Assembly (NCBI RefSeq): GCF_002216685.1
Contig: NZ_CP022353.1
Span: 1,426,001-1,490,000, forward strand
Length of the DNA: 64,000 nt
Direction: 5' to 3'
From: Vibrio tarriae
GTDB lineage: Bacteria; Pseudomonadota; Gammaproteobacteria; Enterobacterales; Vibrionaceae
Positions 38,842-48,411 of this stretch are shown piece after piece. Positions within the stretch are counted from its first letter, which is position 1. Each line of letters opens with the position of its first letter. Under the pieces are notes generated by a model. The model made no database searches and was not told the DNA's origin. It worked only from the letters and a program-made list of their open reading frames with translations. The translations under genes were made by a program, and so were the position numbers.

Positions 38842-40164
38842 TTACCATGTGGTCAATTTAAATTGCGGCAGATATTCGGCATTTTCACGCAGAATATCAT
38901 CTAAAATCGCTTTTGCTCGACCAATATCGGGTACTAATGGGTTATTGGTTAAAGCCATTAAAGCAAGGTGATAGTCACCATGCACCGCCGCTTCAATCGC
39001 CAATTGCTCATAGGCTTTCACTTGATGTAACAAGCCACTGATTTTTGGTGAAAGTTCTCCGACCGCAATCGGTTTGGCCCCCCAACTTCCCACCACTGCA
39101 CTGCATTCAATCACCGCATCGTGAGGTAATGAACTGATCGCTCCATTATTCAGCACGTTCACCACATGAATACCGTTGCGGTTATTGTAGATGGCATCAA
39201 CAAGATTTAATGATGCATCGGAATAATAGGCACCACCACGCGCTTCTAACTCTTTGGGTTTATGAGCCAGATTTGGATCTTGGTAGAGCTCAAATAAGGC
39301 CTTTTCAGTCACCATCACTTGCTCAGCTCGAGTGCCTTTCTCTTGAGCACTCTGTTTCTCTTCTGCCAACATGGCATCGGTTTGGTAAAAATAGCGGTGA
39401 TAGGGGCACGGAATCGCGCCTAGCGCTTTTAAAAACTCAGGATCCCAAGGTTCTTCCCAGATATTTTTCATGCTGAAATTGGCACCATCACCCACCTTTT
39501 CTAAAACGGTTTGCGTGATATTTTGACCATCCAACCAAGCTTGGTGCACCCAAACTAAATGATTCAACCCAGCAAACTCAAGCTGAAGATCTTTGGGTTC
39601 ACACGCCATCATCTCAGCAATCATCATCTGCATAGAGACGGGAACATTACATAATCCTATGCTTTTGACTTTTGAGTATTTGCTGACTGCCTCCGAGACC
39701 AAGCCCGCAGGATTGGTAAAGTTGAGCATCCAGGCATTGGGTGCTAGCTCTTCAATATCTCGGCAAATATCCAGTATGACTGGGATCGTTCGAAGTGCTT
39801 TGGCAAAACCACCAGGCCCTGTGGTTTCTTGCCCAATCACATCATATTTCAGTGGAATTCGTTCATCATTCGCGCGAGCGGCAAGCCCTCCAACCCGAAA
39901 CTGGGTCATAACGAAATCAGCGCCGGCAATCGCCTCTCGGCGATCAAAGCCCGCTTTAATTTCAATGTCAGCTCCAACTTTGTCGACCATTCTCTGCGCA
40001 AGATCTCGAATGATCTGTAATTTTTCTGCTCCGGCTTCAATATCCACAAAGTACAGCTGTTTCACAGGCAAAAAATCTAATCTTTTGAGGACACCTTCCA
40101 CCAATTCGGGGGTGTAGCTACTGCCGCCGCCGATGATTGCCAGCTTTAATGCATTTCGAGACAT
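38842..40164 (-). CDS. chbF: 6-phospho-beta-glucosidase/chitobiase, GH4 (ChbF)
   Basis: 440-aa glycoside hydrolase family 4 enzyme, which uses NAD+ and a divalent metal in an oxidation-elimination mechanism. N-terminal Rossmann signature AIIGGGSSYTPELVEG (residues 9-24). The metal-binding Cys and His are in IGLCNVPVS and GLNHLVW. It should hydrolyse the phosphorylated disaccharide delivered by the PTS. Its start overlaps the IIA gene end by 19 nt. Confidence 0.92.
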   Translation of the reverse strand: MSRNALKLAIIGGGSSYTPELVEGVLKRLDFLPVKQLYFVDIEAGAEKLQIIRDLAQRMVDKVGADIEIKAGFDRREAIAGADFVMTQFRVGGLAARANDERIPLKYDVIGQETTGPGGFAKALRTIPVILDICRDIEELAPNAWMLNFTNPAGLVSEAVSKYSKVKSIGLCNVPVSMQMMIAEMMACEPKDLQLEFAGLNHLVWVHQAWLDGQNITQTVLEKVGDGANFSMKNIWEEPWDPEFLKALGAIPCPYHRYFYQTDAMLAEEKQSAQEKGTRAEQVMVTEKALFELYQDPNLAHKPKELEARGGAYYSDASLNLVDAIYNNRNGIHVVNVLNNGAISSLPHDAVIECSAVVGSWGAKPIAVGELSPKISGLLHQVKAYEQLAIEAAVHGDYHLALMALTNNPLVPDIGRAKAILDDILRENAEYLPQFKLTTW

Positions 40165-40481
40165 TTTGCTTCCTCACCCGCCAAGTGTTTTTGTAAAGCC
40201 ACCATTTCAGTCGCCATTTCCTGTGCCAGAATCGTCGTCATTAAATGATCTTGAGCATGCACCATCACCAAGGTCATTGGTACTTTGCCTTCACCCTGAT
40301 CGGCTTCAATCAATTGTGTTTGAATTAAATGAGCTCGGTTTAAGCACTCTTTAGCCTGACACAATTTCTCTTCTGCCTGCTCAAAAGATCGAGTACGCGC
40401 TAAACGTAAAGCTTCATAACATAAGCTTCTCGCTTCACCCGCGTTGCAAATAATTTCCATCACGATAAGTTCTTGTTCCAT
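40146..40481 (-). CDS. chbA: PTS lactose/cellobiose-family IIA component
   Basis: 111-aa all-helical phosphocarrier. The phospho-accepting histidine lies in the MVHAQDHLMTT motif. ATG 40481 is preceded by GGGAGAGA. It overlaps chbF by 19 nt and follows the IIC gene by 46 nt. Confidence 0.92.
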   Translation of the reverse strand: MEQELIVMEIICNAGEARSLCYEALRLARTRSFEQAEEKLCQAKECLNRAHLIQTQLIEADQGEGKVPMTLVMVHAQDHLMTTILAQEMATEMVALQKHLAGEEAKCLEMH

Positions 40482-40527
40482 TTCTCTCTCCCGAAGCTAA
40501 GGCTGCCCATCGGCAGCCTTAAACCGT

Positions 40528-41868
40528 TTATGCCGTGACACCTTGTCCACTTGGTTGCGCTGCTTTGACTTTACTTTCCACAGGTTGCTCTTGTTCAAGC
40601 ACTTGCTTCTCAAACATTTTGAAGAAAGGTAAGTAAATGAGCAGATCAAGGATGAGTAAACCCACAACCAGCAACACTGGCGTAAACGTCCAACCACTAC
40701 CCCATGACGCACCGATAATGGCGGGTGTTGTCCATGGCGTGGTTGCCACTCCCATACCGACAAAGCCCAACTGAATCGCAAAATAAGCAATGGTGGCATT
40801 GATTACGGGAGCGAAAACGAAAGGCAGGAATAAAATCGGGTTCATCACCACTGGACTACCAAAAATCACAGGTTCGTTAATTTGGAAGAATCCTGGTACC
40901 GCACTCATACGACCGATGCTTTTTAAATGAGCTGAGCGACTGAAGGACATCAAAATCACTAACGCTAAGGTTGCACCAGAACCACCGATAAAGATGTAAA
41001 AATCCCAGAATGGCTGTGTGAAGATATTCGGGACGGGCTGCCCAGTCACAAACGCATCAATGTTAGCACTGATATTGGTTAAGAAGATGGGAGACAGCAG
41101 ACCGACCACAATCGCAGCCCCATGAATGCCCGCAAACCATAACAATTGACACACCAGCAGCGCGCCGATAATCGCTGGCAGTGTGTTTGACGCACTGATC
41201 AACGGTTTGAACATCGCCATCACAGCATCAGGGATCAACATGCCATATTCGGCTTGTACAAAAAGGCTCAGCGGATAAAGCGTCAAGAAAATCGCCAAGA
41301 CAGGCAACAAAACTTCGAATGAGCGAGCAATCGCAGGTGGAACTTGCTCTGGCATACGAATGGTAATGTTATGCTTTTTCATAAAGCGATACAGTTCGAC
41401 GGCAAAAAAAGCACACATAACTGCCGTGAAAATCCCTGTGCCGCCCATATGCGCCATCGATAGACTGTCTTCTTTGGCGGGCGCCGCGACCAACAAAAAG
41501 CTCATCAGTGACAGAACTGCACTCGTGATACCGTCCATTTTGTAAGCTTTCGCTAAGCTGTATGCCACACCCAACGAGACAAATATGGTCATAATGCCCA
41601 TCGACATATTGAACGGCATCATGATGATATCGAAATGCGTCGTAGCGAAGTTTAACCACACGCGACCAAAAACATTGGTGGTATCTTCAGCAAAAGGAGG
41701 GAATGCAAAAATTAAAATAAAACTACCCACAATAATAAATGGCATTGCCACAATAAAACCATCACGCATGGCACGTACATGAGGCTGATTCCCCACTTTT
41801 GCCGCAATGGGGGCTATATGCTTTTCTACGATTCCAATTATCGCATCATAAAGCTTCATAGGATTCAC
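40528..41868 (-). CDS. chbC: PTS lactose/cellobiose-family IIC component
   Basis: 446-aa membrane channel of the PTS with about ten hydrophobic segments. Family motifs: GFIVAMPFIIVGS near residue 30, HGAAIVVGLL, PGFFQINEPVIFGSPVVMNP (substrate-binding loop with the conserved Glu) and GWTFTPVLL. In V. cholerae this cluster responds to glucosamine dimers, so the substrate is probably a deacetylated or half-acetylated chito-disaccharide rather than plant cellobiose. Confidence 0.92.
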   Translation of the reverse strand: MNPMKLYDAIIGIVEKHIAPIAAKVGNQPHVRAMRDGFIVAMPFIIVGSFILIFAFPPFAEDTTNVFGRVWLNFATTHFDIIMMPFNMSMGIMTIFVSLGVAYSLAKAYKMDGITSAVLSLMSFLLVAAPAKEDSLSMAHMGGTGIFTAVMCAFFAVELYRFMKKHNITIRMPEQVPPAIARSFEVLLPVLAIFLTLYPLSLFVQAEYGMLIPDAVMAMFKPLISASNTLPAIIGALLVCQLLWFAGIHGAAIVVGLLSPIFLTNISANIDAFVTGQPVPNIFTQPFWDFYIFIGGSGATLALVILMSFSRSAHLKSIGRMSAVPGFFQINEPVIFGSPVVMNPILFLPFVFAPVINATIAYFAIQLGFVGMGVATTPWTTPAIIGASWGSGWTFTPVLLVVGLLILDLLIYLPFFKMFEKQVLEQEQPVESKVKAAQPSGQGVTA

Positions 41869-41946
41869 CTTATATTAAGATAAAGAGTTCCCTATCCTCA
41901 TTTAATTAATGAGGATTGAGTGAAAATATTGTCCGAAAAAACAGAT

Positions 41947-42252
41947 TTAGTTTATTAAATCTAAAGCTTGCTGAAGAACCTCATCACCTTTCATCATGCC
42001 GTAAGCTTGAGGAGAGATAGCTGCAATGTTTTTGCCATATTCATCGGCCGTTTTGCGTAGCTCTTCCAACTGAAAACGGACTTGAGGCCCTAATAAGCAA
42101 ACATCATATTCTTGGATGGCCTCTTCAAATGCATTCACTGATAATGCATCAATCTTGCACTCAATGCCTTTACTTTCAGCAGCTTGCTGCATTTTCTTCA
42201 CTAACATACTGGTAGACATACCAGCACTACAGCAGAGTAGGATCTTTTTCAT
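41947..42252 (-). CDS. chbB: PTS lactose/cellobiose-family IIB component
   Basis: 101-aa phosphotransferase. The phosphocysteine is C8 in LCCSAGMSTSMLVKKM. It is the first gene of the run chbB-chbC-chbA-chbF-chbG. The IIB-IIC gap is 78 nt. The promoter region upstream, shared with the divergent deacetylase gene, holds a perfect LacI-type palindrome. Confidence 0.92.
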   Translation of the reverse strand: MKKILLCCSAGMSTSMLVKKMQQAAESKGIECKIDALSVNAFEEAIQEYDVCLLGPQVRFQLEELRKTADEYGKNIAAISPQAYGMMKGDEVLQQALDLIN

Positions 42253-42318
42253 GCTCTACACTTCCCTTGTTTAAATATCGACCTAAAAACTGTAGCAAAA
42301 TAAATCCGCATTAAAAAG

Positions 42319-42332
42319 CGCAACCGGTTGCG
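42319..42332. promoter_or_regulatory. Putative LacI-family operator
   Basis: CGCAACCGGTTGCG is a 14-bp perfect palindrome with a central CG step, the classic LacI/GalR operator form. It lies 67 nt upstream of chbB and 163 nt upstream of the divergent deacetylase gene, so one repressor could control both units. Confidence 0.7.
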
Positions 42333-42494
42333 TTATTCGTGAACAAAATCCCATTTCGGATAGTTAGCGCTATTTTTATCGATGCACTTCTGGATAGGAT
42401 AATGAGAAGAAATATATAAGCCTACCTGATGGACTTGTTATTTCTATCAATATAAACACTAGCAACGTCACTCTTAAATTTCTGATTTAAAATA

Positions 42495-43790
42495 ATGGAC
42501 ACTAAGATGAAATTAAAAAAATTGGCTCTATTTACCGCGATATCGTTAGCCATTTCCGGTCATTCTTTTGCAAGCAGTACCCCTAAGGGCACGATTTATT
42601 TAACTTTTGATGATGGCCCGGTCAATGCTTCAGTAGAAGTCATTAAGGTTTTAAATCAAGGCGGGGTAAAAGCCACTTTTTATTTTAACGCTTGGCACTT
42701 GGATGGTATCGGTGATGAAAATGAAGATCGTGCTCTAGAGGCTCTAAAGTTAGCTCTAGATTCAGGTCATATTGTCGGCAACCACAGCTACGATCATATG
42801 ATTCATAACTGTGTGGAAGAGTTTGGCCCCACCAGTGGTGCAGATTGTAATGCAACCGGTAACCATCAAATCCACTCGTATCAAGATCCCGTTCGTGATG
42901 CGGCCAGTTTTGAGCAAAACTTGATCACATTAGAAAAATACCTGCCTACTATTCGTAGCTATCCAAACTACAAAGGGTATGAGTTGGCTCGCCTGCCCTA
43001 TACCAACGGTTGGCGTGTCACAAAGCATTTCCAAGCAGATGGTTTATGCGCGACATCCGACAATTTAAAACCTTGGGAGCCGGGTTATGTGTGCGATCCA
43101 GCTAACCCGTCAAACAGTGTGAAAGCCTCGATTCAAGTACAGAATATTCTTGCTAATCAAGGCTATCAAACTCACGGATGGGATGTGGATTGGGCTCCCG
43201 AAAACTGGGGTATTCCTATGCCTGCCAACAGCTTAACCGAAGCCGTTCCCTTTTTGGCCTATGTGGATAAAGCCTTAAATAGTTGCTCACCAACCACTAT
43301 CGAACCAATTAACTCGAAAACACAAGAGTTCCCTTGTGGCACCCCACTGCACGCCGATAAAGTGATTGTGCTCACCCATGATTTCTTATTTGAAGATGGC
43401 AAACGCGGTATGGGAGCGACACAAAACTTACCTAAACTTGCCGAGTTTATCCGGATTGCCAAAGAAGCAGGTTATGTCTTCGATACGATGGATAATTACA
43501 CTCCTCGTTGGAGCGTAGGTAAAACGTATCAAGCGGGAGAATATGTTCTGTACCAAGGTGTGGTGTATAAAGCGGTCATTAGTCACACTGCGCAACAGGA
43601 TTGGGCTCCATCATCCACGTCAAGCCTTTGGACCAACGCCGACCCTGCGACAAACTGGACACTCAATGTCTCCTATGAGCAAGGCGACATCGTCAATTAC
43701 AAAGGTAAACGCTATTTAGTCAGTGTCCCACATGTTTCACAACAAGACTGGACACCAGACACTCAGAACACCTTATTCACAGCTTTATAA
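42495..43790 (+). CDS. Secreted chitin oligosaccharide deacetylase (CE4) with two chitin-binding modules
   Basis: Converts chito-oligosaccharides to GlcNAc-GlcN type products outside the cytoplasm. 431 aa with a signal peptide (about 1-26). The NodB domain has YLTFDDGP with D39 and D40, and GNHSYDH with H97 and H101, the same numbering I recall for the structurally solved V. cholerae enzyme, which supports ATG 42495 as the start used there. Two CBM5/12-like repeats at the C-terminus each contain a QQDW motif (WSVGKTYQAGEYVLYQGVVY and WTLNVSYEQGDIVNYKGKRY). It is divergent from the PTS run that would import its product. Confidence 0.94.
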   Translation: MDTKMKLKKLALFTAISLAISGHSFASSTPKGTIYLTFDDGPVNASVEVIKVLNQGGVKATFYFNAWHLDGIGDENEDRALEALKLALDSGHIVGNHSYDHMIHNCVEEFGPTSGADCNATGNHQIHSYQDPVRDAASFEQNLITLEKYLPTIRSYPNYKGYELARLPYTNGWRVTKHFQADGLCATSDNLKPWEPGYVCDPANPSNSVKASIQVQNILANQGYQTHGWDVDWAPENWGIPMPANSLTEAVPFLAYVDKALNSCSPTTIEPINSKTQEFPCGTPLHADKVIVLTHDFLFEDGKRGMGATQNLPKLAEFIRIAKEAGYVFDTMDNYTPRWSVGKTYQAGEYVLYQGVVYKAVISHTAQQDWAPSSTSSLWTNADPATNWTLNVSYEQGDIVNYKGKRYLVSVPHVSQQDWTPDTQNTLFTAL

Positions 43791-43801
43791 AAAGCTGCTC
43801 C

Positions 43802-43836
43802 TATAGCCAACCTACAGATTCAAGTAGGGATGGTAT
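43802..43836. repeat. 35-bp mini-ERIC
   Basis: TATAGCCAACCTAC joined to AGATTCAAGTAGGGATGGTAT. Same length and same internal junction as the copy at 12049-12083. It lies 11 nt after the deacetylase stop. Confidence 0.65.
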
Positions 43837-43855
43837 CTCTATCGTCAGATAGTTT

Positions 43856-43881
43856 GCGCGGAGAGCTCTCCGCGCTTTTTT
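43856..43881 (+). terminator. Rho-independent terminator after deacetylase gene
   Basis: Perfect 10-bp inverted repeat GCGCGGAGAG / CTCTCCGCGC followed by six T residues. Confidence 0.88.
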
Positions 43882-43953
43882 GAACATTTTGGCTAGGAAA
43901 TGATTGATGCGGATTTTAGTTTGCGCCGCCCTTTTGACAACGCATACCGCGTA

Positions 43954-45558
43954 TTAAGATTGGTGAAGACGCTTGCTGGAAGCCATAAACTCAGGTTCGG
44001 TTTTTAACCCTTTCCATAAGCTGACGCACATCAGTAGCAAGATCACCGTAAATGGCAAGGCTGTAGAGATAACGCCCGCTTGCAGCGCTTGTACCGCTTC
44101 CGTGCCTCCAATCCATAGCAGTGCAACCGCGACTGCGCCTTCGAGTACTGCCCAAAATACACGCTGCAATACTGGTGAGTCTAATTTGCCGCCTGAGGTA
44201 ATACTGTCAATGACCAGTGAACCCGAATCTGACGACGTAATAAAAAATACCAGAACCAGCACCACGGCAATCACGGATAGCACTTTACCGAAAACCAGCG
44301 AATCAAACATCTGGAACATGGCCAACGAAACATCGGTTAAGCCATTTTGACCTAACACGCCGATTTCATTAATCACTTGATCCACGGCCAGACCACCAAA
44401 TACCGACATCCACACCAGTGTCACTAACGTTGGGATCAATAAGACTGCCACAATGAATTCACGAATGGTACGTCCTTTAGAAACACGTGCGATGAACATG
44501 CCCACGAACGGTGACCATGAAATCCACCATGCCCAGTAAAAGACCGTCCAACCTTGGAACCACACTTCATCTTCACGACCATGAGGATTACTCAGCGGGA
44601 TTAGGTTTTGTAGGTAAGCCATTAAAGTCGTCGGAATCGAAGTCAATGTGACGCTATAACCAATCACAGCCACCAGTGCGAGCAATAAAAACGCGACAAT
44701 CATATTGATGTTAGAGATGACTTTCACCCCGCCATCAATACCTCGAACCACAGACAATGTGGCTAAACCTGTCACCACACAGATCACCGCAATTTGTAGC
44801 CCGATGCCCGATTCAAAACCAAATACATGGTGGATACCAGAAGCCGCTTGCTGCGCCCCAAGACCGAGAGACGTTGCCAGACCAAACAGCGTGGCTAATA
44901 CCGCAAGAATATCGACCACATGCCCTGCCCAACCCCAAGCGCGATCACCCAGTAACGGATAAAAAACCGAGCGCATTGAAAGTGGTAAGCCTTTGTTGTA
45001 GCAGAAAAAAGCCAATGATAGAGCAACAACACCATAAATGGCCCACGGGTGAAGTCCCCAGTGGAACATGGTTGCTCCCATCGCCAGTTGCGCAGCTTGA
45101 GGAGTGTTGGCTTCTACGCCCAGTGGTGTTTCATACCAGCCCGTATAATAGGCCACGGGTTCTGCGACACTCCAGAACATCAAACCAATCCCCATCCCTG
45201 CAGCAAACAACATCGCTAACCAAGATAGAAAAGAGTGATCCGCTTTCGCGGCTTGTCCACCTAACCTAATTTTACCAAACGGTGAAATGACCAATCCGAT
45301 ACAAAACAGTAGGAATAGGTTACCCGACCAGATAAACAACCAGTCGAAACTCGCAATAATGCTCTGCTTTACGGTATCAAGCCCAATCTTAGCTTGGTGG
45401 GCATCCACGAGTACGGTCAGTAGTAAAAATGCAGCAATCAAACCTGCACTGATCCCAAACACGGGATTGTGCACATCAAACCCCCATTTCTGCACATTAT
45501 CTTGGCCTACGGTGTAGTCCGTATTATCGATACTGTACTTATCAATTTCTTTGGTCAT
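43954..45558 (-). CDS. opuD: BCCT-family glycine betaine transporter OpuD
   Basis: Na+-coupled uptake of betaine-type compatible solutes. ATG 45558 (MTKEIDKYSIDNTD, 534 aa) follows AGAGG at 4 nt. Twelve TM segments. BCCT signatures: GMGIGLMFWSVAEP, the MFHWGLHPWAIYG segment and WTVFYWAWWISWSPFVGMFIARVSKGRT with the aromatic box tryptophans. The divergent neighbour is CosR, which in V. cholerae is reported to repress this transporter at low salt. Without transport data, choline cannot be excluded as a substrate. Confidence 0.9.
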   Translation of the reverse strand: MTKEIDKYSIDNTDYTVGQDNVQKWGFDVHNPVFGISAGLIAAFLLLTVLVDAHQAKIGLDTVKQSIIASFDWLFIWSGNLFLLFCIGLVISPFGKIRLGGQAAKADHSFLSWLAMLFAAGMGIGLMFWSVAEPVAYYTGWYETPLGVEANTPQAAQLAMGATMFHWGLHPWAIYGVVALSLAFFCYNKGLPLSMRSVFYPLLGDRAWGWAGHVVDILAVLATLFGLATSLGLGAQQAASGIHHVFGFESGIGLQIAVICVVTGLATLSVVRGIDGGVKVISNINMIVAFLLLALVAVIGYSVTLTSIPTTLMAYLQNLIPLSNPHGREDEVWFQGWTVFYWAWWISWSPFVGMFIARVSKGRTIREFIVAVLLIPTLVTLVWMSVFGGLAVDQVINEIGVLGQNGLTDVSLAMFQMFDSLVFGKVLSVIAVVLVLVFFITSSDSGSLVIDSITSGGKLDSPVLQRVFWAVLEGAVAVALLWIGGTEAVQALQAGVISTALPFTVILLLMCVSLWKGLKTEPEFMASSKRLHQS

Positions 45559-45932
45559 GTATCCTCTCTGAGTCATTTCAATCGAGCTCAACAACAATGA
45601 CAACAAAGCATTTTCGTTTTTTTAATCACAAATTGCTTTGTACTCATTGTTAATTCCATTCATTAAAAGCACGATTATTTTACATAGATCACAGAAAAGA
45701 TCCAGTTTTCAGGCCATTTAAGTCAGTTTAAGATAGAAAACCCTTTGTTCATGTCAAAAAATCATATCAGAAATTATCGAAATTTAATTCTTATTCAAAG
45801 CATCTATCTGGAGTAAAAAATTCAAAAAATATCGCAATAACGCTATGGGTTACTCTTAGCTCAACACTTTAAAAATCAAGGTAAGTAAGGTATGGTTCGC
45901 GACAGATTCAGCACAAACTGGGTGAACCCTCT
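45559..45932. promoter_or_regulatory. opuD/cosR divergent control region
   Basis: 374 nt, very AT-rich, no ORF. It must contain both promoters and CosR sites. One strong CRP-like half site is present at 45678-45693 (minus strand TGTGATCTATG), about 120 nt upstream of opuD; the other half is poor. Confidence 0.5.
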
Positions 45933-46412
45933 GTGGAAAAGCACGAAGAAGTATTAGTCGCACTGCGCCAGATCATCCGCGCCATTGACCTACACTCCAA
46001 AAAACTTAATAAGGACGCAGGGCTCACTGGCCCCCAATTGATTTTGATGCGTTCAATTCATGACTTAGGTGAACAGGTCACAATCCGTGAGCTCGCGGTG
46101 CATACCAATATGAGCCAAGGCACGGCTACCACGATTTTGGATCGATTGGAGCGTAACGGCTATGTACAGCGCGTGCGCAGTAACAGTGATAAACGCAAAG
46201 TTCATGCTCACTTAACCGATGAGGGGCGTAAGCTGCTCGCACAAGCCCCACAGCCTTTACAAGAGAGCTTTGTTGAGCAATTCCATCAATTACAAGATTG
46301 GGAACAGAGCTTACTGCTCTCTTCTGTACAACGCATCTCTGCCATGATGAATGCGCAAGATATGGATGCCGCGCCGATGCTGACGATTGGTAGCATCACG
46401 CAGCCAGAATAG
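45933..46412 (+). CDS. cosR: MarR-family compatible-solute regulator CosR
   Basis: 159-aa winged-helix regulator. GTG start at 45933 (MEKHEEVLVALRQIIRAIDLHSKKL). The DNA-binding core is TIRELAVHTNMSQGTATTILDRLERNGYVQRVRSNSDKRKV at about residues 52-92. In Vibrio this protein controls ectoine synthesis and betaine transport in response to osmolarity; that link is literature knowledge, not seen here. It ends one base before the convergent response-regulator gene, with no room for a terminator between them. Confidence 0.9.
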   Translation: MEKHEEVLVALRQIIRAIDLHSKKLNKDAGLTGPQLILMRSIHDLGEQVTIRELAVHTNMSQGTATTILDRLERNGYVQRVRSNSDKRKVHAHLTDEGRKLLAQAPQPLQESFVEQFHQLQDWEQSLLLSSVQRISAMMNAQDMDAAPMLTIGSITQPE

Positions 46413-46413
46413 T

Positions 46414-47052
46414 TCACTCCAGTAAACCATGTTGTAGCGCGTACTGAGCCAACTCTGCCGTGGAGTGGATGTCGAGCTTATGCTTAATATTTTGCCTATG
46501 GGTTTCGACCGTGCGATAGCTGATATTCAGCAAGGTCGCGATTTTTTTACTGCTGCAACCTTGTGCAACCATACGTAAAATCGCCTCTTCACGACGGCTC
46601 AGCGGGTTTGGCTTATTCGCCACAGGTAAAATCTCTTGGCTAAACAGTGTCGAGGTGGTGGATTCGCAAAAGTACGTCGCGCCTTGATGAACCGTTTTGA
46701 TCGCTTGCACCATTTTCAGTGCTGAGATTTCTTTGAGCATGTAGCCCATTGCGCCGGCTTGCATCACTTGCATAATGTACTCGCGGTTATCATGCATGGT
46801 CAGCATCAATACTTTGGCGTGAGGGACTTCCTCTTTAATTAAGCGGGTGGCTTCAATACCGTTCATGATCGGCATACTCACATCCATCAGCACCACATCC
46901 GGTTGGTGAAGTTTGACCAATTCTAAAGCTTCCAATCCATTACTCGCCGTGGCGACGACCTCGATTTCCGGCTCTTGCTCTAAACGCGCAATAAAACCAT
47001 CCAACACCACCTGATGATCATCCACCATCACCACTCTGATTGGTTTATCCAT
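46414..47052 (-). CDS. NarL/LuxR-type response regulator
   Basis: 212 aa from ATG 47052, chosen because GGAAG lies 5 nt upstream. Receiver domain 1-120 with acidic pair D11-D12 (MVDDHQVV), phospho-acceptor D57 (VVLMDVSMPIMNG), TMHD and YMLKE. LuxR-type helix-turn-helix at about 148-205 (LSRREEAILRMVAQGCSSKKIA, YRTVETHRQNIKHKL). The start overlaps the sensor kinase stop by 8 nt. It probably controls the adjacent TRAP transporter. Confidence 0.9.
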   Translation of the reverse strand: MDKPIRVVMVDDHQVVLDGFIARLEQEPEIEVVATASNGLEALELVKLHQPDVVLMDVSMPIMNGIEATRLIKEEVPHAKVLMLTMHDNREYIMQVMQAGAMGYMLKEISALKMVQAIKTVHQGATYFCESTTSTLFSQEILPVANKPNPLSRREEAILRMVAQGCSSKKIATLLNISYRTVETHRQNIKHKLDIHSTAELAQYALQHGLLE

Positions 47053-48400
47053 AAACACTTCCATCCAACTTCAGTAAAACCGTAATTTCGGTGCCCAATT
47101 GTGGCTCGCTGCTTAATTCAAATTCACCGCCAATAAACTCCACACGTTCGCGCATGTTACGTAAACCAATCCCGCGTTTTTGCAGCGCTTCTTTGCTGGA
47201 AAATCCTACCCCATCATCTCGCACCATAAGCTGCAACATATCACCCATTTGCTGCAGTAACACCGTGACTTTCTCGGCTTTGGCGTGTTTTTCAATGTTA
47301 TTGAGTGACTCTTGCACCACTCGATACAGCGTGGTGGCCACTTCCGATTTTAGCTTGCCCGGTTGGGTGTCAAACAACATCTCGATCTCCATTTGTGAAT
47401 GCAGTTTGAAATCCTCAAGCAGCGTCGTGAGTGCCGCTTGTAAACCGAGATCATCCAGCGCACTGGGGCGCAAATGGTGTGAAATTCGCCGAACTTCGTT
47501 AATTGCAGTCATCAACGAGTGCTGAGATTTTTCCAGATGCACGATCTGTTTAGGGTCGTTCAACTGGTTGGCTAGTAACTCAAGATGACACTTGCTAGAC
47601 ACCAATAACTGATTAATTCCATCATGCAGTTCACGGGCAAGATGCTTCTTTTCATCTTCCTGAAACAACACGGTTTTGTGTACCAAATCTTTGAGGTTCT
47701 TATCCGCCAAACGGTGTTCATGCAGGTTGATGGCTAAGGTCAACACAATGATCACCGCTACAGTGACTATCAAAATCACCACAACAGAAAAAAAGGTGGT
47801 ATCAATATTTGCATTGACTGCCGCTTGCATCTTCTCGACTTCATGACTGAGATCTTCAATGTACAAGCCGGTGCCGATCATCCATTCCCAGTCGTCAAGC
47901 CAAGCCGAATAGCTGAGTTTAGGGACAGTCTCTCCACTTGAGGGTTTGCGCCACAAATATTGGTGATACCCACCACCAGATTGAGCTTGGAAAAGTAGCG
48001 CTTGGATGAGAAAGTCACCGCGTTCATCTTGCAACTGCCATAAGTTTTGCCCTACTAGCTCAGGCTGGATCGGATGCACCAAGTTCGTGCCCTGAGCATC
48101 ATAAGCAAAAAAATAGCCATCAGAGCCATAACGAATATTGGTTAATACCGCTTTGACCTGCTGTTTGGCTTCCGCTTCACTTAAGTTGGGATTACTGGCA
48201 ATCAACTTCACCGCATCAAACGCCACCTCGACGCTGTCTTTGAGTGAGGTTTCGCGCTCTTCCATCAGCTTAGCTCGGAAGATCTCAATTTCACGCTGGC
48301 CTAAGGTTTTAGCCTGATGGATCGAAATCCAACTGATGCTTGCAGTGGCAATTAAGAGAGGCAGTAAAGCCAGCAAAATCAATTTGGCTTTGAGAGGCAT
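47045..48400 (-). CDS. Cache-domain sensor histidine kinase (HisKA_3)
   Basis: 451 aa. TM1 is at about residues 6-27, a periplasmic single Cache-like domain at 30-195 (YGSDGYFFAYDAQGTNLVHP, DDWEWMIGTGLYIEDL), TM2 at about 203-226. The HisKA_3 box LARELHDGINQLL carries H259; a HATPase_c domain ends the protein (VQESLNNIEKHAKA, DDGVGF, GIGLRNMRERVE). It belongs to the NarX/UhpB class, matching its NarL-type partner. Cache domains of this form often sense small carboxylates, which fits the neighbouring TRAP transporter. Confidence 0.9.
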   Translation of the reverse strand: MPLKAKLILLALLPLLIATASISWISIHQAKTLGQREIEIFRAKLMEERETSLKDSVEVAFDAVKLIASNPNLSEAEAKQQVKAVLTNIRYGSDGYFFAYDAQGTNLVHPIQPELVGQNLWQLQDERGDFLIQALLFQAQSGGGYHQYLWRKPSSGETVPKLSYSAWLDDWEWMIGTGLYIEDLSHEVEKMQAAVNANIDTTFFSVVVILIVTVAVIIVLTLAINLHEHRLADKNLKDLVHKTVLFQEDEKKHLARELHDGINQLLVSSKCHLELLANQLNDPKQIVHLEKSQHSLMTAINEVRRISHHLRPSALDDLGLQAALTTLLEDFKLHSQMEIEMLFDTQPGKLKSEVATTLYRVVQESLNNIEKHAKAEKVTVLLQQMGDMLQLMVRDDGVGFSSKEALQKRGIGLRNMRERVEFIGGEFELSSEPQLGTEITVLLKLDGSVYG

Positions 48401-48411
48401 TCCATTTCCCC

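Noticed and set aside
39593..40117. 174-codon + strand frame
   Set aside because: Antisense to chbF, whose GH4 motifs are unambiguous; Ser-rich composition is typical of a shadow frame.
44757..45269. 170-codon + strand frame
   Set aside because: Antisense to opuD; no family resemblance.
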